Part shown: positions 51,304-58,940 of the stretch, piece after piece
Layout of the letters: each line of letters starts with the position of its first letter
How positions within the stretch are numbered: the stretch's first letter is position 1
NCBI GenBank assembly: GCA_910579705.1
Contig: CAJTUI010000006.1
Location: 65,383 to 129,382 of the forward strand
From: an uncultured Christensenella sp.
Lineage (GTDB): Bacteria > Bacillota > Clostridia > Christensenellales > Borkfalkiaceae
Direction: 5' to 3'
DNA length: 64,000 nucleotides
Made by a program: the position numbers and the translations under genes
The notes under the pieces: generated by a model
What the model saw: the letters and a program-made list of their open reading frames with translations, nothing else
What the model was told of the DNA's origin: nothing
The model's database searches: none

Positions 51304-52069
51304 ACTCTTCCTCTATCGCGAGCGCGTTCTCCTTTACGTCGTGCACGCGCACGAAGAGAACGCCCTGTCTTACAGCAAGGCGGGTGCTTTCCAGCGTGGG
51401 TTGAAGTCTGTCCTCGGGCTTGCCGCCAAACATAGATTTACGGCTTGTCCCGAGCAACAGCGGATAACCCAGAGCCGAAAGACGGCCGTAACCGTTCAAA
51501 AGCTCTATATTCTGCTCGCGCGTTTTCGCAAAGCCGATACCGCCGTCCAGACAGATTTTATCCTTATCGATACCCGCGGAAAGCGCGTTTTGTACGGCCG
51601 AGCGCAAAAAGCTTTCTATCGGCGGCCAGATGTCGCCCTCCAAAACCGCGGCGGCGTTGTGCATAATGCAAACGGCGGCGTTGTACGCCGCTATCGTTTT
51701 CGCCATATCCTCGTCCCGCGCAAGCCCCCACACGTCGTTAATCATATCCGCGCCCGCCTGCAACGCGGCCTCCGCCGTTTTGGCGAAGTATGTATCCACC
51801 GAAACGGGCACGTCGAAATTGCTCTTAATCAGCTCCAACGGACGGATAAGCCGCGAAATTTCGCAGTCTGCCGAAACCTCGGTATAGTTCGGGCGGGTGG
51901 ACTGCGGGCCGAGGTCTATGACCGCCGCGCCGTCGGCTATCGCCTTTTCGACGGTCTTTAAAACGGTGTACTCGGTGTTGCGGCTCTCAGCCCAGAAACT
52001 GTCGGGCGTGAGATTGACAATCGCCATAACGTATGTGCGGCGTTCGAATTTCTTATTTCCTATAATCAT
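51290..52069 (-). CDS. folP: Dihydropteroate synthase
   Basis: 259 residues. It joins the pterin to p-aminobenzoate. AIVNLTPDSF replaces the usual NVTPDSF, VIDLGPQSTRPN replaces DIGGESTRPG, and LDGGIGFAKTREQNIELL is close to the usual D-P-GIGFGK. The substitutions lie in the pterin and sulfonamide-binding loops and may alter drug sensitivity. It overlaps folE by four bases and folBK by fourteen. Confidence 0.9.
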   Translation of the reverse strand: MIIGNKKFERRTYVMAIVNLTPDSFWAESRNTEYTVLKTVEKAIADGAAVIDLGPQSTRPNYTEVSADCEISRLIRPLELIKSNFDVPVSVDTYFAKTAEAALQAGADMINDVWGLARDEDMAKTIAAYNAAVCIMHNAAAVLEGDIWPPIESFLRSAVQNALSAGIDKDKICLDGGIGFAKTREQNIELLNGYGRLSALGYPLLLGTSRKSMFGGKPEDRLQPTLESTRLAVRQGVLFVRVHDVKENALAIEEEYGRN

Positions 52070-52611
52070 TTTATCAGCGCCAGAACCTCGCGTTTTTTAT
52101 CTTCGGGAAATTCCCCCGCAACGCTGTAAGACAGCGTTTTACTGCCCGCCTTTTTAACGCCGCGGCAGGTCATACAGGTGTGCTCCGCCTCGCAAACGAC
52201 CATTACGCCCTTGGGCGCAAGACAGCGCATAATCTCCTCGGCTATCTGGCTTGTAAGCCGCTCCTGCAATTGCAGTCTTTTGGAAAACACCTCGACCGTG
52301 CGCGCGAGCTTGGAAAGCCCTACAACCTTGCCGTCGGGAATGTAAGCGATTGCGATATTACCGAAAAAGGGCATTAAATGATGCTCGCACGTGGACGAAA
52401 AATATATGTCCTTTTCAAGCACCAAGTCGCCGCAATCGGATTTAAAGGTCTTTGAAAGATGCTTGGACGCGTCCTTGCCTTCGCCCGAAACAAACTCCGC
52501 AAACGCGTCCGCAACGCGGCGCGGCGTTTCCCGCAAGCCCTCGCGGTCTATATCTTCGCCAAGCGCCTGTAAAAGCTGTTCGACAGCCTTTATTGCTTTT
52601 TCTCTATCCAA
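52066..52611 (-). CDS. folE: GTP cyclohydrolase I
   Basis: 181 residues. The type I signature STCEHHLMPFFG and the zinc-binding HTCMTCRG are present. It opens GTP to dihydroneopterin triphosphate. The start is placed at a TTG (52611) because AAAGGAGG lies seven bases upstream; ATG-initiated longer frames extend into folC without conservation. It begins inside the end of folC (22-base overlap). Confidence 0.93.
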   Translation of the reverse strand: MDREKAIKAVEQLLQALGEDIDREGLRETPRRVADAFAEFVSGEGKDASKHLSKTFKSDCGDLVLEKDIYFSSTCEHHLMPFFGNIAIAYIPDGKVVGLSKLARTVEVFSKRLQLQERLTSQIAEEIMRCLAPKGVMVVCEAEHTCMTCRGVKKAGSKTLSYSVAGEFPEDKKREVLALIK

Positions 52612-53789
52612 TCTCTTGCCTCCTTTAAAATCGTGAACGAACCGCATACGACCACCGTTTCGCCCTCCGCTCCGTCCAGCGCGGCCGAAACGCTGTCGGC
52701 GGCGCGCACGCACTTGAAATATCTTTCGCAGGCCGCTTTCGTTTCGGCAAGCGTGCGGGCGCGCGGCCCCGTGCAAGCAACCGCCGTAACGCTGTCCGCA
52801 AGCCCCGCGATATTTGCGAGAATACCGTCTATATCCTTATCGGAAAGACAGCCGAATATAATCGTTTTCGTTTCCGCCGTATCAGTCAAAAAACTTTTAA
52901 GCGGCCCGAACGCGGCGGGGTTGTGAGCACCGTCCAGCACGTATTCGCGGCCGCAGGCGCGAAACCTTTCCAGCCTGCCGCGCGGCGAGGCGTTTTTTAT
53001 GCCCTCGTATACGGCGGTACCGTCTATGCCGAGAATGGCCGCGCCCTCTATCGCCGTCGCGGCGTTGTAGGGTTGAAGACAGCCCTCGGCCGTTAATTCA
53101 TACTTTTTACCGCGGTATGAAAACTCCTTACCGCCGTTGTATTCCACCCCGTCGGCGAAAATGGCGCCCGCGGCGCCGAAGTATTGCCTTGCCTGCGGCG
53201 GCTGGTGCGCGTTTACGACAACGGGACGGCCCTTTGCGATTATGCCCGCCTTGTGCCTGCAAATCTCCTCTATGCTGTTTCCGAGATAGGACGTGTGCTC
53301 CAATGACACGGAAGTTATAACGGAAAGTACCTTGTCATTTACCGCGTTCGTCGCGTCGCCGAGGCCGCCCATACCGCATTCCAGCACGGCGTACTCGCAA
53401 CCTTCTTCGGCGAACGCGAGGATTATTCCCGCGGTCTGCACCTCGAAACCGGTCGCATCCAGCCCTTCCGCGGCTTTCAGAGCGGCGGCGAAATACTTTT
53501 CGACTGTTTCGGGCGGGATAATTACGTTATCGAGCATAAACTGGTCGTAAAAGTCGTAGACCTCGGGCGAGGTGAAAGTGCCCGTCTTTTTCCCCGCCGC
53601 AACGAGTATGCTTGTAAAAAACTGTGCGGTTGAGCCCTTGCCGTTTGTGCCGGCAATGTGTATGATTTTAAGTTTTTCGTCGGGACTTCCAAGCCTGTCG
53701 AGTATGGCGCGCGTGACCGCCGTGCCGGCGTGGATTCCCTTGGCGGCGTAACTTTTCACGGTCGCCGCGGCGTTATAATTATTATCCAT
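52590..53789 (-). CDS. folC: Folylpolyglutamate synthase/dihydrofolate synthase
   Basis: 399 residues. Mur-ligase-like ATP loop HIAGTNGKGST, the VLECGMGGLGDATNAV segment and VLDGAHNPAAF are visible. It adds glutamate to dihydropteroate and to folate. The ATG at 53789 was preferred over an upstream ATG at 53804 since its promoter -10 box ends 13 bases before it. No ribosome site is visible. It opens the operon folC-folE-folP-folBK. Confidence 0.93.
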   Translation of the reverse strand: MDNNYNAAATVKSYAAKGIHAGTAVTRAILDRLGSPDEKLKIIHIAGTNGKGSTAQFFTSILVAAGKKTGTFTSPEVYDFYDQFMLDNVIIPPETVEKYFAAALKAAEGLDATGFEVQTAGIILAFAEEGCEYAVLECGMGGLGDATNAVNDKVLSVITSVSLEHTSYLGNSIEEICRHKAGIIAKGRPVVVNAHQPPQARQYFGAAGAIFADGVEYNGGKEFSYRGKKYELTAEGCLQPYNAATAIEGAAILGIDGTAVYEGIKNASPRGRLERFRACGREYVLDGAHNPAAFGPLKSFLTDTAETKTIIFGCLSDKDIDGILANIAGLADSVTAVACTGPRARTLAETKAACERYFKCVRAADSVSAALDGAEGETVVVCGSFTILKEARDWIEKKQ

Positions 53790-53802
53790 TTCAAACGCAA
53801 AC

Positions 53803-53831
53803 ATTATATCATACGATATAATCTTTATCAA
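53803..53831 (-). promoter_or_regulatory. Promoter of the folate operon
   Basis: Minus strand: TTGATA (53826-53831), 17-base spacer, TATAAT (53803-53808). The expected start of transcription is about seven bases before the folC ATG. Confidence 0.7.
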
Positions 53832-53865
53832 GAATATTGAAAATAAATTTGTACAAACTTATTGT

Positions 53866-54540
53866 ATGGCTCTGATATTTTTACGTACGGCGATTATATT
53901 TTTAATTCTGCTTACCGTTATGCGCCTTATGGGCAAAAGTCAGGTGGGGGAAATGCAACCTTTCGAGTTCGTCATATCCCTGCTCATCGCCGAGCTTGCC
54001 TGTATTCCTATGGCGGATACTTCCATACCGTTGCTATACGGCATTATTGCTATCGTAACAATCTTTATACTGCACCAGATTGTGTGGCTTCTGGATTTGT
54101 GGTTCAAGCCTATGAAAACGGTTATATGCGGAAAACCGTCCATTGTCATAAACAAGGACGGTATAGACGAATGCCAGCTGAAAAAAAACAATCTGGACGT
54201 GAGCGATCTTATAGAGAGTATGCGCGTTGCGGGCTATTTCAGCCTTGACGACGTGTATTACGGACTGTACGAGGCCAACGGCAGTTTTTCCGCGCTGGAA
54301 AACCCCGACAGGTCCACCTCTTCCCTGTCGGTTATGCTTATCGACGGCGGAAAGGCCGACGAGAAAAACCTCGAGCTTTGCGGCATTGAAAAAGACAAGC
54401 TTGACGCGTTCCTGAAAAAGCAGAACGCAAAACTCAAACAGGTGCTTGTTATGACCGTAAACGGCGACGGCCGCGTCTATTTCCAGAAACGCGGCGAAAA
54501 ATATAAAATTTTACAGTTAGAGGTCAACGGGAAATGGTAA
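53866..54540 (+). CDS. DUF421 family membrane protein (YetF-like)
   Basis: 224 residues. Three hydrophobic segments in the first 85 residues (IFLRTAIIFLILLTVMRLMG, with the DUF421 MRLMGKSQVGEMQPFEFVIS) are followed by a soluble alpha/beta domain (IVINKDGIDECQL, LIESMRVAGYFSLDDVYYG). The family is linked with spore membrane proteins in several Firmicutes. It overlaps the DUF4363 gene by seven bases and is divergent from folC. Confidence 0.88.
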   Translation: MALIFLRTAIIFLILLTVMRLMGKSQVGEMQPFEFVISLLIAELACIPMADTSIPLLYGIIAIVTIFILHQIVWLLDLWFKPMKTVICGKPSIVINKDGIDECQLKKNNLDVSDLIESMRVAGYFSLDDVYYGLYEANGSFSALENPDRSTSSLSVMLIDGGKADEKNLELCGIEKDKLDAFLKKQNAKLKQVLVMTVNGDGRVYFQKRGEKYKILQLEVNGKW

Positions 54541-54911
54541 AGTCTATAATTTACACCCTGACCGCGCTTGTGCTTTGTATCGCGCTGTTTATAGGCGTGG
54601 ACTTATACATCGGACGGCAGTTCGACGAATTCCACAGCGCGCTGGAAACGCTTTACAAGAAGATAGAGGACGACGCCGCAAACCGCGAGGACGGGTATTC
54701 CGTGCGGAGTATGTGGAACGAGAAAAAGAGCAAACTGCACGTATTTATCCCGCACAACGATATTTCGTATATCGACTACTGGCTGAACGAGGCCTGCGGC
54801 CTTATCTACTGCGAAGAATACGAACTGGCGCTGGGGAAAATAGAGGTTTTAAGGGAGATAACAAAGAACCTGCCCGGCGGCTATGCTTTGAAACTTGAAA
54901 ACATTTTCTGA
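54534..54911 (+). CDS. DUF4363 family membrane-anchored protein
   Basis: 125 residues with one N-terminal hydrophobic segment (about 5-28) and an outer helical domain (YIDYWLNEACGLIYCEEYEL). DUF4363 genes are commonly next to DUF421 genes. Function unknown. Translationally coupled to the DUF421 gene by overlap. Confidence 0.82.
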   Translation: MVKSIIYTLTALVLCIALFIGVDLYIGRQFDEFHSALETLYKKIEDDAANREDGYSVRSMWNEKKSKLHVFIPHNDISYIDYWLNEACGLIYCEEYELALGKIEVLREITKNLPGGYALKLENIF

Positions 54912-54955
54912 GTTTTCACATACGCGCCACAACCCCGTTAATTTACTTGTAACAA

Positions 54956-55345
54956 CTACTCGTACTCGTCGTAACTGCGTCTGTCAGGCGGGAAAGGCGG
55001 CGGATACGGCGGCGGGAAATTGTTCGGAGGACAAACGTTGGGCGGACAGTTGTTGGGCGGCCGCTTGGGAGGGCAGTTTTCGGGAGGGCACTTCGGGGGT
55101 TTGGGCTGAGGGCATTTCTCCTCCATTTTTACAAGCACGGTGTCCTCGCCTATCTTAACCACGTTTTTAATGGGGATAAACAGGTCCTGTTTGGTGAACC
55201 TGAAACCCTTGCAACCCGTGACGGTTAAACCTATGAGGCGGTTTTCGGGATATGAAAAAGTTACGTCGCAGACCTTGCCGAGATTTTTACCGTCCGTTAT
55301 GGATATAACGTCCTTTTGTTTGAGTTGAGAAAAAGTAAATTCCAT
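54956..55345 (-). CDS. YlmC/YmxH-type PRC-barrel protein with Cys-Pro-Pro tail
   Basis: 129 residues. Positions 1-80 are a PRC-barrel (FTFSQLKQKDVISITDGKNL, then CDVTFSYPENRLIGLTVTG), as in the sporulation-linked YlmC/YmxH family. The last ~50 residues are Pro- and Cys-rich, with repeated C-P-P units (KCPPENCPPKRPPNNCPP). The tail is absent from short YlmC proteins and could be disulfide cross-linked, as in coat-type proteins. Role inferred. Confidence 0.82.
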   Translation of the reverse strand: MEFTFSQLKQKDVISITDGKNLGKVCDVTFSYPENRLIGLTVTGCKGFRFTKQDLFIPIKNVVKIGEDTVLVKMEEKCPQPKPPKCPPENCPPKRPPNNCPPNVCPPNNFPPPYPPPFPPDRRSYDEYE

Positions 55346-55390
55346 AAAATCACTTAATGCGCCGAAAAACGGCAGAATAGTTTGTAATAA

Positions 55391-55430
55391 TATATGCGGC
55401 AGGCAATAAAATTATTGCCTGCCGCATATA
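55391..55430. terminator. Large perfect inverted repeat after the CvpA-like gene
   Basis: A 19-bp perfect stem (55391-55409 and 55412-55430) with only two unpaired bases, TATATGCGGCAGGCAATAA and its complement. It lies 16 bases past the stop; flanking Ts are few, so it may stabilise the 3' end as well as terminate. Confidence 0.7.
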
Positions 55431-55445
55431 TTTGACATCTGATTT

Positions 55446-56018
55446 TTAAATTTCTATTCTTATGGTGATTATTTTGATTATCGTCATAAGAGGATTGTTT
55501 TCGAAAAGCCAGTCGAGCTTGAAGATACTGCCCGAAATATGCTGCTGGAAATTCGTGACGGTTGTGCCGCCTATCAGATAGACTATCTGGAACGCTATCA
55601 TTACAAACAATGCAAGCACGCAAAGGAAAAGCCCCACGCCCACTATCCTGTTAATCACTTTGATAACTATGTTGTCTATTTCGAATATCATTGCGATAAG
55701 TTTAACAATCGTGTATTTGAGTATCAGCACGGCAATAAACAGTACGATATAGTAAACTATGATTTCGATATGAATTGCGATAAGAATATCGCAAACCGTT
55801 CCTTTACCTTCCAGCGACGCGACGAATTTCAATAAAAGTTCTTCAACGAAACTTATCTTTAAAATAAATCCGCCCAGACAGTAACATACAAGTATCGTTA
55901 TTAAGAAACCGAAAAAGCCTTTCGTAAAAAAGCGCAAGCCTCTTCCGAACCCGACCAGCAAACCGAGTAATGCAAAAAATACTATAAGCCCTATGGCTAT
56001 CCAATCCGCAATAATCAT
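55446..56018 (-). CDS. CvpA-like membrane protein
   Basis: 190 residues with about four hydrophobic segments. The opening IADWIAIGLIVFFALLGLLV with GFGRGLRFF, and the AIDNIVIKVINRIVGVGLF-like middle (IDNIVIKVINRIVGVGLF), match the CvpA family, which in enterobacteria affects colicin V and host colonisation. Function in Firmicutes is unclear. It has a promoter-poor 5' side and a strong 3' hairpin. Confidence 0.75.
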   Translation of the reverse strand: MIIADWIAIGLIVFFALLGLLVGFGRGLRFFTKGFFGFLITILVCYCLGGFILKISFVEELLLKFVASLEGKGTVCDILIAIHIEIIVYYIVLFIAVLILKYTIVKLIAMIFEIDNIVIKVINRIVGVGLFLCVLALFVMIAFQIVYLIGGTTVTNFQQHISGSIFKLDWLFENNPLMTIIKIITIRIEI

Positions 56019-56194
56019 CTGCCGTCCTCCTTGTCGAAATTTATTATATTATATCACGGTTTTAAAAAAAAGTAAATAAATTAAGTACAAAAGTTTGATT
56101 GCCTTTAAAAGCCAAAATTATACTTCTTTATAAAACTTTTTTGAAAATCCCGCAAAATTAACCCCGTTTCACAAAAATGCCCGTACGCGGAAAA

Positions 56195-56220
56195 GGCGGC
56201 GAGTATTAACTCTCTCCGCC
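56195..56220 (-). terminator. Terminator after the 75-residue protein gene
   Basis: GGCGG-GAG (56195-56203) pairs with CTC-CCGCC (to 56220) with internal mismatches; TTTT follows on the minus strand. The rest of 56019-56248 holds no gene that I can see. Confidence 0.5.
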
Positions 56221-56248
56221 GTTGCCGTCCGCTGCGATTGCCTATGTA

Positions 56249-56476
56249 TTAAACAAGCTTATCAAGCTCCGCCATAAGCTCGTGCATATGGTTACGCTCG
56301 TTCTCGATCTGCACCGTGAACTGGTTGAAGAACTCAATGTCGTTGTCGTTGGGGGTGGTGTGGTTTAAAAGCGCGTAAACCAAAGCCGCCTGCGAACGGG
56401 TGCGCTTTTGCTCTAAGGTGGCAATCTTCTTTCTGCTGGCGTTGATGGCCTTCTTCAATTTAGATTTCTGTAACAT
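56249..56476 (-). CDS. Small helical protein
   Basis: 75 residues, predicted coiled-coil (ASRKKIATLEQKRTRSQAAL) then IENERNHMHELMAELDKL. Basic N-terminus, no known domain. It lies 55 bases after the HPt gene, on the same strand, and may be the last gene of the phosphorelay operon. Confidence 0.6.
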   Translation of the reverse strand: MLQKSKLKKAINASRKKIATLEQKRTRSQAALVYALLNHTTPNDNDIEFFNQFTVQIENERNHMHELMAELDKLV

Positions 56477-56531
56477 ATGAACTCCTTTTATATTCGCATT
56501 TATTCAATAAAGTAAAAATACTTGAATTGCC

Positions 56532-56882
56532 TTATAACATCTGGATACACGCCATAGTCAGCGCGTAGTCCTTTTTAACCTTTTTAAACAGCGGCTCTAT
56601 ATCGTCGCCGTAGTCCTGCCTGCCGCGCAAAGCCTCCGTTAAGTTGCTTGCGGAATACGCCAGGTTGGTCAGCGACAGGTTTTTACAAACTCCCTTTAAA
56701 GTGTGCGCGGCGCGGAAAGCCTCTTCTATGTTTTTGCTTTCTAGCGCGTTGCACAGCTGTGAAAAGCTGGGGTCGCTTAAAACCTTGGAAAGAAACTTTT
56801 TAACCCTGTCGTCGGTGCGCAGGCGGCTTATAACGTCGTCATAGTCGCCTTTCATAATTTCATAACATTCTTTTACGGTCAT
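56532..56882 (-). CDS. HPt domain phosphotransfer protein
   Basis: 116 residues. The HPt signature AAHTLKGVCKNLSLTNLAY carries the phosphoacceptor His. It is 12 bases after the REC-HD-GYP-GGDEF gene and so belongs to the kinase operon. It would relay phosphate from the hybrid kinase to a receiver domain. Confidence 0.92.
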   Translation of the reverse strand: MTVKECYEIMKGDYDDVISRLRTDDRVKKFLSKVLSDPSFSQLCNALESKNIEEAFRAAHTLKGVCKNLSLTNLAYSASNLTEALRGRQDYGDDIEPLFKKVKKDYALTMACIQML

Positions 56883-56894
56883 TTAAACCTCCTG

Positions 56895-58940
56895 TCAATC
56901 CCTGTCGGTTACGACGTTTTTCAACGAATCGTCATAGAACCTGTAAGAATTTTTTCCGCTTCTTTTTATGGAATAAGCCGCTTTGTCCGCCATTTCAAAC
57001 AACGTATTATACTCCGTTATACTGCTGTCGTGCAAAGCCACGCCCATACTTACTTTAATAGGGAAACCCTTGAACTCGCCCGTAAGACTTGCGAAAATTC
57101 TCTTTATAAGCGGCTCGACGTTGCCCTTATATCCCATAAAGACGATAAACTCGTCCCCGCCCATACGCGCGGCTATATCCGAACTACGGATATTCTTCCT
57201 TATGGTGTCGGCAATGTATTCGAGCACTTCGTCGCCGAAACGGTGTCCGTAAACGTCGTTCGCCTGCTTGAAGTTATCCAGATCAAAGAAGATAAGCGCG
57301 TAATTCCTGCCGTTGGATTTCTCCATACGCTGGGTTATCTGCTCTTTCGCCGCCTCGTGGTTCAAAAGGCCCGTTCTGGAATCGAGGTTCGCCTTCTCTT
57401 CGAGAATTTTCATTTCCTCGGTTTCGTCGTTGATATCCACTATCTTACAGACCGCGCCCTCGTATTCGGGAGGCTCGGTATCAGACCACATAGAGCCCCC
57501 GACGACCTTGCACCAGGTCTTTACGCCCTTTATTTCGAGCATAAATTTTTCCGTAACTCCCGTGTGTTCGGGCGTCGTGTTTTTAAGCGCCTGCAACAGC
57601 TTGTCGAAATCCCTTGGCTTAAACATCTTCTTGCCGAACTCGCTCTCTCTGGGATTGAGAATTGCGAGCGGCATTCCGAGATAGTCGGCCGCCCACTCCG
57701 AAAGTTTGATAATCTCGGGCGAGGCCGAAAACTCGAAAATTATATCGCGAGTTATATCCGAAAGAATTTTGTTTTTCATTCTTTCGTGCTCTAACAATCT
57801 TATCGTTCTGTTGGGAACGTCCGCCACGCCGCCCGTTTTAAGCGTATGCGCGACCGTCTTCTGGATTTCCTTTTCAGCCGAATTTCCGAGCGAGAGCAGG
57901 GTAAGCTCTTTTTTAAGCGTTTCGGCAACGTCTTTAAGACACTCCATAAGCAACGGGTTAAACACTCCGCACTCGTTATTGGTTATCATTTCGACGGCCT
58001 TTTCGGGAGTGAACGGCGGTTTATACACGCGCTTGCTCGTAAGCGCGTCGTACACGTCCGCAAGTGCGACGACCTGCGCCGCAATGGGTATCTGCTCGCC
58101 TATGAGCCCGTCCGGATAGCCGCGGCCGTCGTAACGCTCGTGATGCCAGCGACAAATCTGATACGCCACTTTGATAAGCGGCTCGTTCCCGCGGGCGGGT
58201 ATATCGTCAAGTATCTTCGCGCCCTCCACAGTGTGAGATTTCATTATCTCGAACTCTTCGGGCGTAAGACGGCCTGGTTTGTTGAGTATTTCCGACGGAA
58301 TGGTGATTTTGCCCACGTCGTGCAATGCCGACGCGTTACAGATAAGCGTTACGTCATTGGGCGACAAATCGTATTTATCCGTCTTTTTCATAAGCGCCTG
58401 CAAGATAAGTTCGGTTATGGCGTGAACGTGCAAAACGTGCAGTCCGCTTTCGCCGTTTCTGAACTCTACGATATGAGACAAAATCTCAATCATAAGACGG
58501 TTGTCTTTTTCTTTTTCGTATACCTGTTCGGTAAGTCTTAACGAAAGTTCCCTTCTGCTCTCTCCGAGTATAACGTTGCTGTTGACGCGGTGTCTTACGG
58601 TACGTTCGTCAAAAGGTCTGGATATATAGTCTACCGCGCCTAATCCGTAAGCCCTGTCCATATAAGTCGAGGCTGTTTCAGCCGATATCATAATTACAGG
58701 TATATGCGATATCCACCCCTGCTTGTTCATCATCGCGAGAGTTTCAAATCCGTCCATAACCGGCATTACTATATCGAGAAGTACGAGCGAAATATCGAGT
58801 TCGTGTTCGCGGAGTATCGCGACCGCCCGCATACCGTTCTCCGCTTCCAAAATTTCGTATTCGTCCGACAGCATATCTTCCAGCAACGCTCTGTTCATTT
58901 CGGAATCGTCTACGATTAAAATTCTCTTTTTCGAGGTCAT
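56895..58940 (-). CDS. Response regulator with HD-GYP and GGDEF domains
   Basis: 681 residues. REC about 5-120 (acceptor Asp in LVLLDIVMPVMDG), HD-GYP about 150-345 (HDVGKITIP, HHERYDGRGYP), a PAS-like stretch about 365-500, and GGDEF about 515-670 (ARMGGDEFIVFMG). It contains both a c-di-GMP phosphodiesterase and a diguanylate cyclase, both with intact motifs. Its start shares one base with the kinase stop (TAATG), so both are coupled. It would turn phosphate input into c-di-GMP levels. Confidence 0.94.
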   Translation of the reverse strand: MTSKKRILIVDDSEMNRALLEDMLSDEYEILEAENGMRAVAILREHELDISLVLLDIVMPVMDGFETLAMMNKQGWISHIPVIMISAETASTYMDRAYGLGAVDYISRPFDERTVRHRVNSNVILGESRRELSLRLTEQVYEKEKDNRLMIEILSHIVEFRNGESGLHVLHVHAITELILQALMKKTDKYDLSPNDVTLICNASALHDVGKITIPSEILNKPGRLTPEEFEIMKSHTVEGAKILDDIPARGNEPLIKVAYQICRWHHERYDGRGYPDGLIGEQIPIAAQVVALADVYDALTSKRVYKPPFTPEKAVEMITNNECGVFNPLLMECLKDVAETLKKELTLLSLGNSAEKEIQKTVAHTLKTGGVADVPNRTIRLLEHERMKNKILSDITRDIIFEFSASPEIIKLSEWAADYLGMPLAILNPRESEFGKKMFKPRDFDKLLQALKNTTPEHTGVTEKFMLEIKGVKTWCKVVGGSMWSDTEPPEYEGAVCKIVDINDETEEMKILEEKANLDSRTGLLNHEAAKEQITQRMEKSNGRNYALIFFDLDNFKQANDVYGHRFGDEVLEYIADTIRKNIRSSDIAARMGGDEFIVFMGYKGNVEPLIKRIFASLTGEFKGFPIKVSMGVALHDSSITEYNTLFEMADKAAYSIKRSGKNSYRFYDDSLKNVVTDRD

